A stretch of DNA of 7,055 nt from CAVVNC01 sp963750015 (GTDB lineage Bacteria > Desulfobacterota > Syntrophorhabdia > Syntrophorhabdales > WCHB1-27), in NCBI GenBank assembly GCA_963750015.1, contig CAVVPU010000158.1:1-7055 (forward strand), given 5' to 3'. The notes below the pieces were generated by a model. It saw only the letters and a program-made list of their open reading frames with translations. It was not told the origin of the DNA and made no database searches. Made by a program: the position numbers and the translations under genes. Of this stretch, positions 1-4,681 are shown one piece after another (the stretch's first letter is position 1; each line of letters begins with the position of its first letter).

Positions 1-541
1 GGGGGGAATTCTGCTCCTGTTCCTGCTCCTGTTCCTGTCGGGCGCGCGTGTGCGGGCGTTGTGCGCCCGTGCCCGCGCTCGCACACGCGTGAGGCGATGC
101 GCCCGGCAGTGCATCGAGGAAGGAAAGGGTCAAGTGGTGGCTGATGTCCCCGCTCAACGAAAGCCAGTGGTCCAGACACCTGAAAAAGAAGGGCGTCCTG
201 GGTAGGTCAAAAATCAAGGCCAGCCACGTCTTCAATGCATGGGGACTCTCCGGCCCGTTCTCCGGGAGCCTCAGCGCATTGGGCAGGAAGACCAGGTTCG
301 ACCCGTCGTCGCCGTACCAGGCCATGCCCTTGTCAGACACCTCCTTCATGACCTTGGCAAGCCTCGGGGGCCCCATGCGCAAGGCGTCGCCTATGGCCCC
401 CGGTCCCTCGACATAGAGGAGAAAGGGGGTGGCCCTGTCGGAAGTGAGGTGGTAGAGGAACAAAAGCTGCCCGTCGGGCGAGAGGGCGCGGAACTTCTCG
501 TCCGACCAGATCTTCGAGAGGACTTTGCGATACCTGCTCAT
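1..541 (-). CDS. Phage replication-module protein, N-terminal part (partial, runs off left edge)
   Basis: The minus strand is open from ATG at 541 to the window edge, 180 codons with no stop. The protein starts MSRYRKVLSKIWSDEKFRAL, then has LSPDGQLLFLYHLTS near residues 20-34, LVFLPNALRLP near 83-93, PESPHALKTW near 97-106, and from about residue 145 an Ala/His/Arg-rich hydrophilic linker ending in alternating Gln-Glu. I know this layout (SRYRK...IW.DEKF..LS, a short winged-helix-like domain, a PESP..VK.W motif, then a QEQEQE linker) from phage and prophage replication-initiation or replisome-organiser-like proteins; the family call is from memory. A C-terminal domain would lie beyond the window. 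Its start codon overlaps the stop of the zinc-ribbon gene (ATGA, 538-541), which suggests translational coupling; a GGTGGTGA sequence lies just upstream. It probably helps load the replication machinery at a phage origin. That it is coding is nearly certain; the function is less sure. Confidence 0.75.
   Translation of the reverse strand, partial: MSRYRKVLSKIWSDEKFRALSPDGQLLFLYHLTSDRATPFLLYVEGPGAIGDALRMGPPRLAKVMKEVSDKGMAWYGDDGSNLVFLPNALRLPENGPESPHALKTWLALIFDLPRTPFFFRCLDHWLSLSGDISHHLTLSFLDALPGASPHACASAGTGAQRPHTRARQEQEQEQEQNSP
11..89. repeat. 12-bp tandem repeat and GC-rich inverted repeat inside the replication-type gene
   Basis: On the plus strand CTGCTCCTGTTC is present twice in tandem (11-34) with a partial third unit (35-37); it encodes the Gln-Glu run. 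Next to it are the arms CGCGTGTGCG (45-54) and CGCACACGCG (80-89), a perfect 10-bp inverted repeat, with a nested CGGGCG/CGCCCG pair (53-58 and 64-69). The repeat may be only codon-level low complexity, but phage origins (lambda O is the classic case) can lie inside the initiator gene. Confidence 0.5.
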
Positions 542-984
542 AAGTCACCACCCTTACCCTCAAGTCCGGGGATGGCCGGGGCCGGAGCCATGCTGCTCCC
601 TGGACTCTTCCGGTCTTTCAGACCCGCCTCGGGCCCGTGCGTGCGGGAGGCTGCCGGGTTATTTCTGTAATATTCACGATGGTAGAAACGGTATCTCGCT
701 TCCTGACACGCCTTGCTGCAGCAGTTGCTTCTGCTCGTCTTCTCGAAGAGCGCGCCGCACACCTGGCAAGGGATTAACCCCGCGGCCTGGGTGTCCTCTT
801 TCGGAGTCGGCGGGTGGGACCGGAAAAGAACGCTTCGCTCTTCCCTCCTGCGCCGTTTTGCCAGGCGCCTCGAATTATCGGCGCACTTGCAGCCGAATAT
901 GCCGCCTATTCCCTTCTCTCCATAGCAGACCGGACAGAAGGAGCCGGGGCCCTTCGCTGGGTACGAAACGCCGTGATTTACCAT
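538..984 (-). CDS. Double zinc-ribbon phage protein, function unknown
   Basis: A 148-residue protein with two cysteine clusters. The first is C17-x2-C20 with C32-x-C34; the second is C73-x2-C76 with C89-x3-C93 (C88 is adjacent), followed by an aromatic/basic helix, ARYRFYHREYYRNN. A basic stretch RRLAKRRRREER (about residues 39-50) joins them, and the tail is rich in Pro, Ala and Gly. The second cluster, CxxCGxxF...CSxxC followed by a Tyr/Arg helix, is a recurrent small zinc-binding motif in phage and bacterial proteins; nucleic-acid binding is inferred. I chose ATG at 984 over the in-frame GTG at 990 because AAGGAGGT ends 5 bp before the ATG, whereas the GTG overlaps that ribosome site. It is the first gene of the leftward operon and overlaps the replication-type gene by 4 bp. 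Expression should depend on the leftward promoter near 1285-1313. Confidence 0.8.
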   Translation of the reverse strand: MVNHGVSYPAKGPGSFCPVCYGEKGIGGIFGCKCADNSRRLAKRRRREERSVLFRSHPPTPKEDTQAAGLIPCQVCGALFEKTSRSNCCSKACQEARYRFYHREYYRNNPAASRTHGPEAGLKDRKSPGSSMAPAPAIPGLEGKGGDL

Positions 985-1061
985 AAGCACCTCCTTTTAT
1001 GGGGGCAGTTTGAAGTCCGGAAGCACTTTCCCTCACCGCCCCTGGTCATTCAACTTGTGGA

Positions 1062-1085
1062 TTCCCTGCGGCAAGCTGCAGGGAA
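1062..1085. repeat. Hairpin in the leader of the left operon
   Basis: TTCCCTGC (1062-1069) and GCAGGGAA (1078-1085) form a perfect 8-bp stem with an 8-nt loop. It lies about 80 bp upstream of the zinc-ribbon start, inside the predicted untranslated leader of the leftward transcript. No T-run follows on either strand, so it is not a standard terminator. Confidence 0.5.
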
Positions 1086-1100
1086 CATTTTCTTACGCGC

Positions 1101-1184
1101 GCAATTAATGGGGCTTGCGTCGCCCCCTCTACGGGCATCAGCCCGTAGAGACTCCCCCTCAAAGACTCGCTTCGCTCGTTGCCT
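1101..1184. repeat. Dispersed structured repeat, copy 1
   Basis: It opens with GCAATTAATGGGGCTTGCGT, which holds the left arm of a small stem (GGGGC 1110-1114 with GCCCC 1122-1126). A 10-bp hairpin follows: CTCTACGGGC (1127-1136), loop ATCA, GCCCGTAGAG (1141-1150), then ACTCCCCCTCA. The opening is nearly identical to copies at 2720 and 2868. After ACTCCCCCTCA this copy diverges but, like the others, reaches TGCCT (1180-1184). It lies in the untranslated leader of the left operon. Confidence 0.75.
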
Positions 1185-1236
1185 TGGATACCCTGCTGCA
1201 AGCAGCAGGATATCCAAGGCTTTTTCCCCTTTTTAT
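1181..1236 (+). terminator. Long hairpin with T-rich tail, terminator-like on the plus strand
   Basis: GCCTTGGATA (1181-1190) pairs with TATCCAAGGC (1211-1220). After one mismatch the stem continues with CCTGCTG (1192-1198) and CAGCAGG (1203-1209), closing on a tiny loop. TTTTTCCCCTTTTTA follows directly on the plus strand. This is the form of a rho-independent terminator for rightward transcription, yet no plus-strand gene lies upstream. It could block antisense read-through into the immunity region or act as a fold in the leftward leader RNA, where no T-tract follows it. Confidence 0.6.
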
Positions 1237-1245
1237 CGTTCATTC

Positions 1246-1263
1246 TTAATTACCATTTGGTTA
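1246..1263. promoter_or_regulatory. Secondary repressor operator (imperfect)
   Basis: TTACC-ATTT-GGTTA (1250-1263) resembles the main operators but has a 4-nt spacer and an imperfect right half. Its left part, TTAATTACCAT (1246-1256), is an exact inverted match to ATGGTAATTAA (1285-1295) at the primary left operator. It would lie just downstream of the predicted leftward start site and may hold a cooperatively bound second repressor dimer. Confidence 0.45.
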
Positions 1264-1276
1264 CTTTGCCATCACT

Positions 1277-1291
1277 TTACCATTATGGTAA
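1277..1291. promoter_or_regulatory. Left operator, TTACC-N5-GGTAA palindrome
   Basis: TTACCATTATGGTAA is a perfect palindrome with 7-bp arms about one central base. It covers the -10 element of the leftward promoter. The same half-sites with the same 5-nt spacing recur at 2227-2241 over the rightward promoter, on the other side of the repressor gene. Assignment to the CI-type repressor is inferred from placement and matching sequence. Confidence 0.75.
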
Positions 1292-1313
1292 TTAAACGAT
1301 ACGCCCTTGTCAA
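1285..1313 (-). promoter_or_regulatory. Leftward (early) promoter
   Basis: On the minus strand TTGACA (1313-1308) is followed by a 17-bp spacer and TACCAT (1290-1285). This is exactly the same -35, spacer length and -10 as the rightward promoter at 2205-2233. A T/A-rich block lies upstream of the -35 (about 1314-1335), as an UP element would. Predicted start is near 1278, giving a leader of about 290 nt before the zinc-ribbon gene. Confidence 0.7.
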
Positions 1314-1337
1314 GTAAAAAAATAACATAATGTACAT

Positions 1338-1366
1338 TTGACACAGAAACAGCAGTAGTCGATAGT
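1338..1366 (+). promoter_or_regulatory. Promoter of the repressor gene
   Basis: TTGACA (1338-1343), a 17-bp spacer and GATAGT (1361-1366, 4 of 6 to consensus) place the start near 1373, about 3 nt before the ATG at 1376. No TTACC/GGTAA operator overlaps it, so repressor synthesis should continue while the flanking promoters are shut. The 10-bp palindrome AATGTACATT (1329-1338) touches the -35 and could be a site for another regulator. Confidence 0.55.
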
Positions 1367-1375
1367 AGACGAATA

Positions 1376-2026
1376 ATGAAAGAAAAGACCCTCGAGGAAA
1401 TCATCCGGGAGAACCTTATCTTCTATCGCGAAAAGTCGGGCATGAACCAATCGCAGTTCGGCCTCGCCCTCGGTTACCCCGAAGAGAACGCCCAGTCACG
1501 CATCAGCAGGTATGAAACGGGGAACCGCTCTCCGAGCAAGCAGACCCTCCAGAAGATGGCAAAGGTATTGCAAGTTACGGTAGAGCAGTTAACGATGCGT
1601 TTTCGCAACGTCGAGCCAGCGGTCTTAAGAACCGGGCGCGCCGTTCCCCTCATCTCCTGGGTTCAAGCAGGCCATTGGCACGAGCCAGAAGACCATTTCC
1701 GCCCAGGTGAGGGGGAAGGAGAGCCGGTGCCGTCCTCGACGAAAGACGAAAATGCCTTTGCTTTAAGGGTGATAGGAGACAGCATGGAACCGGAGTTCAA
1801 GGAGGGCGATATTGTCATAGTGAGCCCGAATAGCGAGCCGGTCACCGGCGACTTCGTCATCGCCAAGGTTGCCGGAGAGGTCACCTTCAAGCAGCTCCAC
1901 ATCTATCTCAACAAGCTCGTGCTCAAGCCGCTTAACGACGCCTACGAGCCGATCGAAATAGAAAGGATGGACGGCCTCGAGGTAAGGATCATCGGCAAGG
2001 TGATCGAGAAGGTAAAAAGGTACTAA
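1376..2026 (+). CDS. CI/LexA-type phage repressor (HTH + S24 peptidase)
   Basis: A 216-residue repressor of usual family length. An N-terminal HTH (about residues 8-72; MNQSQFGLALGY, then SRISRYETGNRSPS) is of the XRE/CI type and should bind operator DNA. The C-terminal S24 domain (about 90-212) shows the self-cleavage apparatus: the Ala98-Gly99 site in WVQAGHW, nucleophile Ser136 in GDSMEP, and general-base Lys172 in VTFKQL. In this family RecA filaments stimulate autocleavage after DNA damage and so relieve repression. It lies between divergent operons whose promoters carry matching TTACC-N5-GGTAA operators. There is no Shine-Dalgarno before the ATG and the predicted start site is about 3 nt upstream, so the mRNA appears leaderless, as for lambda cI from PRM. 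All catalytic residues are present, so it is probably functional. Confidence 0.93.
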   Translation: MKEKTLEEIIRENLIFYREKSGMNQSQFGLALGYPEENAQSRISRYETGNRSPSKQTLQKMAKVLQVTVEQLTMRFRNVEPAVLRTGRAVPLISWVQAGHWHEPEDHFRPGEGEGEPVPSSTKDENAFALRVIGDSMEPEFKEGDIVIVSPNSEPVTGDFVIAKVAGEVTFKQLHIYLNKLVLKPLNDAYEPIEIERMDGLEVRIIGKVIEKVKRY

Positions 2027-2200
2027 GAGTCCCCGAGCGATCCCTGAATGCCCTGCCCCACCACCTTAAAAGTCTTTATAAAATCATCAGGTAGCAAACG
2101 TACCCCCTAGCAATTGTGCTAGTCTACGGGTCCGGACGGCGCGAAAGAAGACCCTTTCTCTCCATTCACTGAAAAATTTTTCCTCTATAATTAACAATTA
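2027..2200. other. Gap after the repressor with palindromes and AT-rich block
   Basis: No gene or clear terminator is seen. CTAGCAATTGTGCTAG (2107-2122) has 6-bp arms and a 4-bp centre and could be a hairpin or an operator for another regulator. AAAAATTTTT (2172-2181) and TAATT-AAC-AATTA (2188-2200) form an A/T-rich block just before the rightward -35 and may act as an UP element. Confidence 0.45.
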
Positions 2201-2204
2201 GTGA

Positions 2205-2233
2205 TTGACAATTCCCGTTTATCATATTACCAT
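2205..2233 (+). promoter_or_regulatory. Rightward (early) promoter
   Basis: TTGACA (2205-2210), a 17-bp spacer and TACCAT (2228-2233) match the leftward promoter exactly in both hexamers and spacing. The -10 lies inside the operator palindrome. Predicted start is near 2240, about 3 nt before the ATG at 2243. Confidence 0.7.
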
Positions 2234-2247
2234 ACAGGTAATATGAT
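2221..2247. promoter_or_regulatory. Right operator, extended TTACC-N5-GGTAA palindrome
   Basis: ATCATATTACC (2221-2231) and GGTAATATGAT (2237-2247) are perfect 11-bp inverted arms around a 5-bp centre. The core TTACC-N5-GGTAA equals the left operator. The site covers the -10, the predicted start site and the first codon of the downstream gene, so bound repressor would block transcription directly. Confidence 0.75.
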
Positions 2248-2551
2248 AAATGATCCCCTGGAGACCCGCTACGAAAACGAGATCAATATCGCAGGCCGCA
2301 CTATCCTCGTCCGTGCCACGATCCTTTCCATCCTCGACGACCGGGAAGAGGTGGAGATCACGAAGATCATTGACATCACCGTCAACGGCCGCATCCCCAG
2401 CCTCCGCCTCGCCCGCAAGGTAGAAGAAGCGCTCTACGGCGACGACGGGGTTTACGAAGAGCTGTGCATGAGGCAGCCCGGGCAGGATCAGCTCATGCTC
2501 GAGCGGGCGGAAAGGGTCTACGACGCCAAACGCATCGAAAGGAGGGCTTAA
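2243..2551 (+). CDS. Small charged protein, first gene of the right operon, unknown function
   Basis: A 102-residue soluble protein starting MINDPLETRYENEINIAGRT, rich in Glu, Arg and Ile, with no signal peptide, membrane segment or recognisable HTH. The middle (about 18-55) alternates hydrophobic and charged residues as beta strands do (ILVRATILSI, VEITKIIDITV); the rest looks helical. I do not recognise the family. The frame is open back to a GTG at 2201, but that start would place the TTGACA promoter and operator inside the gene, so ATG 2243 is chosen. No proper Shine-Dalgarno precedes it (AGGT only 3 nt away), so the mRNA looks leaderless. It is followed 2 bp later by a 57-residue gene. 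Position under a CI operator suggests an early or lytic role (Cro-like, antirepressor or host take-over), but nothing in the sequence decides this. Confidence 0.7.
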   Translation: MINDPLETRYENEINIAGRTILVRATILSILDDREEVEITKIIDITVNGRIPSLRLARKVEEALYGDDGVYEELCMRQPGQDQLMLERAERVYDAKRIERRA

Positions 2552-2553
2552 AG

Positions 2554-2727
2554 ATGAGCTTCGAAGAATGGCTTGAGACCGAAGACGGAAGGCTGGCAAT
2601 GAGCGCGGTCCGCGACCACGTAAGTATGGTCTCCCGTGACATTATGGAGACGGCCCTCAAAGCCGTGTACCTCGCCGGGGCCCAGGCAGGAAGAAGAGAA
2701 ATGCTCCACCGGGAACTGTGCAATTAA
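2554..2727 (+). CDS. 57-residue small phage-type protein
   Basis: MSFEEWLETEDGRLAMSAVR begins a 57-residue, mostly helical protein ending RREMLHRELCN. GGAGGG (2540-2545) lies 8 bp before the ATG, inside the end of the previous gene, which stops 2 bp before this start, so the two are surely co-transcribed. The frame is open upstream to 2464, but the ribosome site and the gene junction fix the start at 2554. The FEEWL opening and A-x-x-AG-x-x-AGRRE helix resemble many small unannotated phage proteins; I cannot assign a function. Its last two codons and stop lie inside copy 2 of the dispersed repeat, so the natural C-terminus may have been altered by repeat insertion. Confidence 0.7.
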   Translation: MSFEEWLETEDGRLAMSAVRDHVSMVSRDIMETALKAVYLAGAQAGRREMLHRELCN

Positions 2728-2814
2728 TGGGGCTCGCGTCGCCCCCTCCGCGGGCAAAGCCCGCGGAGCCTCCCCTTCATAAAAAGGAAGGACCGCCGCA
2801 GGCGCGCAGTGCCT
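2720..2814. repeat. Dispersed structured repeat, copy 2
   Basis: It begins GCAATTAATGGGGCTCGCGT, then hairpin CTCCGCGGGC (2746-2755), loop AAA, GCCCGCGGAG (2759-2768). A 46-bp tail (2769-2814) matches the tail of copy 3 at 44 of 46 positions. Against copy 1, the stem differs at two base pairs and both arms change together, so pairing is preserved. The start of the repeat supplies the stop codon of the 57-residue gene. Confidence 0.85.
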
Positions 2815-2825
2815 ACTTCACGTGA

Positions 2826-2846
2826 AACTACCTCATGGGGGTAGTT
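2826..2846. repeat. Short hairpin between repeat copies
   Basis: AACTACC (2826-2832) and GGTAGTT (2840-2846) are perfect 7-bp arms with a 7-nt loop. It sits in the spacer between repeat copies 2 and 3. No T-tract follows. Confidence 0.45.
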
Positions 2847-2867
2847 GTTGGGGGCTCGCGGACCGCT

Positions 2868-3025
2868 TTAATGGGGCTCGCGTCGCCCCCTCTATCCAGG
2901 CTTGCCCTCGCGGACCATCGCCAACGGCGAGAGCTTGGTCCGCGATAGGTTTTTGCCCTTTCTTACAAAGCTCGCAGAGACTCCCCCTCATAAAAAGGAA
3001 GGACCGCCGCAGGCGCGCAGTGCCT
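2868..3025. repeat. Dispersed structured repeat, copy 3, with a folded insert
   Basis: It starts TTAATGGGGCTCGCGTCGCC and ends with the 46-bp tail (2980-3025) shared with copy 2. Where copies 1 and 2 have a tight 10-bp hairpin, this copy keeps only the outer CTCT (2890-2893) and AGAG (2976-2979), with about 80 bp between. That insert folds by itself: CGCGGACCA (2909-2917) with TGGTCCGCG (2936-2944), and inside it TCGCC (2918-2922) with GGCGA (2926-2930). It looks like a longer version or a composite of the element. Confidence 0.75.
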
Positions 3026-3396
3026 GGCCCCGTGCAACGGTTGGATGGGGGCAACGGCCGGGGCTCGCGGGGTGTCATGTGGGGCTTGCCCTCGTGGACC
3101 ATCGAGGCGGACATGACGAAGATCCCCTCTACATCCACAAGTCCTCGCCTGCGCGTCTCTCGGGCGAGTGAGGAACGCCGGTTGAAGGTGAGAGCAAGCT
3201 AGTTTTTCAAAAACCTGCGTTTTAGACCCGACTTTAATTCATGTCCGTATTACATAATAAACATAATATGAAAACCCAAATCATCTCCGAGGGAAGAACG
3301 AAGAGACAGCGGGTCTCGAGCAATACAGCCTGGATGCCGCAAACAGCCGTTTTCTTTTTTTCACAGACCGAGTGTGAAGCTCATCAGGAGGAACCC
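3026..3396. other. Non-coding stretch before the binding-protein gene
   Basis: No convincing gene. CTTGCCCTCGTGGACCATCG (3085-3104) repeats, with one change, a sequence in repeat copy 3 (2901-2920), enclosed by GTCATGT (3074-3080) and ACATGAC (3111-3117). CTCGCC/GGCGAG (3144-3149, 3163-3168) and GTTTTT-C-AAAAAC (3202-3214) are further palindromes. From about 3200 the composition turns AT-rich, which probably marks the promoter and leader of the binding-protein gene; no -35/-10 pair is convincing. The frame of the binding-protein gene is open back to 3241, but that extension is low-complexity and unlike protein. Confidence 0.4.
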
Positions 3397-4620
3397 ATGA
3401 AAAAATCAGTAACACTCTTGTTGGCCCTGGCAGCATCCATCATTGGCGCTTTTGTCCTGTGCCCGGCAGTGTACGCCGCGGATACGATCAAGATCGGGAT
3501 CGTCGACAGTTATTCCGGTCCTTCTGCGGGTTTTGCCCGTGATGTGCTCGACGGTTTTAAGATGGTGGTCAATGAGATTAATGCAAAGGGTGGGATCAGG
3601 GGAAGGAGAATCGAATTTGCCACGAGAGACGACAAATTCCAACCCGATCTGGATCTCAGCGCGGCGAAAGAGTTTCTTTACAAAGAGAAGGTAGACATCC
3701 TCATGGGTACCATCAACAGCGCCGGCGCCCTTGCCGTATCCGATCTTGCAAAGAAGGAGAAAGTCCCTTTTCTTTGCTCTAATTCCCGTTCGGACAAGAT
3801 CACGGGGGAGGATGGCAATCATTATACCTTCGGCATATGCGAGAATACGATTATGGCGGGCAGGGCCGCTGCGGTTGCCCTCGCCAGGAAACCCTATACC
3901 AAGTACTGGATCGCGGGGGACGACTATGAATACGGCCATGCCATAGCCGACTCTACCTGGAACAACCTGAAGGCGCGTAAGCCCGATGTCCAGCTAATGG
4001 GCCAGACATGGTGGAAGGTGGGGGAGTCGGATTATGTGCCCTACATCACAGCCATCCTGGCTGCGAAGCCCGATTTCCTGATCGCCGCCGTGGGGGGCTC
4101 CGATATGATCAGCTTTGCAAAGGCGTCGAAGCAAACAGGTTTCGCGAAAACGACACCCATGGTCGACCATACGCTTATCGATCCCGGTATTTTAGGACCT
4201 CTCGGCATGGAAGCCCCCGAGGGGGTCTACTCGACGGTCCCCTATTTGTATTACTACCCCGAGACACCGGCCAATAAGGCCTTTGCCGAGGATTTCAAGA
4301 AGACCTACGGCAGATACCCCATGATGTTCGCCCTCTTCGGTTATGCGGCGGGGAAGCTCGTTGAGAAGGGCTACGAGAAGGCCGGTTCCTTCGACAAAGA
4401 AAAGTTCATTACGGCCCTCGAGGGTCTTATGATCGACAGCCCGGTGGGCAAAATCGAAATGCGGGCGTGCGACCATCAGCTTCAGTTGCCTATGCTCTTC
4501 GGGGTGACAAAAAAGGACCCCAAAATCCCCGATCATCTCGTTGCAGGCGATCTCGTGACCGTACCGTACAACGAGTATATGCCGTCTTGCGAGGAGGTAT
4601 TGAAGACACGTAAGAAGTAG
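3397..4620 (+). CDS. ABC-transporter periplasmic binding protein, branched-chain amino acid type (Peripla_BP_6)
   Basis: A 407-residue secreted protein. A signal peptide (MKK, hydrophobic residues 5-22, cleavage likely after VYA27) exports it to the periplasm. The mature part is a type I solute-binding fold: DTIKIGIVDSYSGPSAG and NAKGGIRGRRIE in the first lobe, GDDYEYGHA in the middle, YVPYITAILAAKPDFLIAA near the crossover, and a C-terminal lobe with GYAAGKLVEKGYEKAG. The length fits LivK-like proteins, which bind branched-chain amino acids, amides, urea or aromatic acids for an ABC permease; the ligand cannot be told from sequence alone. ATG 3397 is chosen because AGGAGG lies 5 bp upstream and the signal peptide begins there. 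No permease or ATPase gene is in view. A second binding protein of another class follows after 61 bp with no terminator between, so the two are likely co-transcribed. Confidence 0.92.
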   Translation: MKKSVTLLLALAASIIGAFVLCPAVYAADTIKIGIVDSYSGPSAGFARDVLDGFKMVVNEINAKGGIRGRRIEFATRDDKFQPDLDLSAAKEFLYKEKVDILMGTINSAGALAVSDLAKKEKVPFLCSNSRSDKITGEDGNHYTFGICENTIMAGRAAAVALARKPYTKYWIAGDDYEYGHAIADSTWNNLKARKPDVQLMGQTWWKVGESDYVPYITAILAAKPDFLIAAVGGSDMISFAKASKQTGFAKTTPMVDHTLIDPGILGPLGMEAPEGVYSTVPYLYYYPETPANKAFAEDFKKTYGRYPMMFALFGYAAGKLVEKGYEKAGSFDKEKFITALEGLMIDSPVGKIEMRACDHQLQLPMLFGVTKKDPKIPDHLVAGDLVTVPYNEYMPSCEEVLKTRKK

Positions 4621-4681
4621 GGACGGTGGGGGATTCCCGGCATAGCGTCAAAGCTTGATCGAGTAAGAAACGGAGTGGAGG

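Noticed and set aside
985..990. GTG at 990 as start of the zinc-ribbon gene
   Set aside because: It overlaps the AAGGAGGT ribosome site; ATG at 984 has proper spacing.
978..1049. Short minus-strand leader frame from ATG 1049 that ends over the zinc-ribbon start
   Set aside because: No ribosome site, Arg/Cys-rich low-complexity product and no attenuator fold linked to it.
1273..1275. GTG at 1275 (minus) at the same 33-bp distance from the leftward TTGACA as the two leaderless starts
   Set aside because: It reads only GTG ATG GCA AAG TAA, four codons; coincidence is more likely than a leader peptide.
814..1317. 167-residue plus-strand frame over the zinc-ribbon gene and leader
   Set aside because: It runs antisense to a real gene and through the hairpins, repeat and operators; the product has no protein-like motif.
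2201..2242. GTG at 2201 as start of the 102-residue protein
   Set aside because: The added codons are the TTGACA promoter and the operator palindrome; a transcript from that promoter could not include them.
2720..3120. CRISPR array
   Set aside because: The repeat copies are few, unevenly spaced and internally structured, with no regular spacers.
3241..3396. N-terminal extension of the Peripla_BP_6 protein from ATG 3241
   Set aside because: The extension would bury the signal peptide inside the protein; AGGAGG and the signal peptide fix the start at 3397.
3397..3470. Lipoprotein signal in the Peripla_BP_6 protein (FVLC before Cys22)
   Set aside because: Leu at the position before Cys does not fit a lipobox; VYA|AD at 27 is a good ordinary cleavage site.
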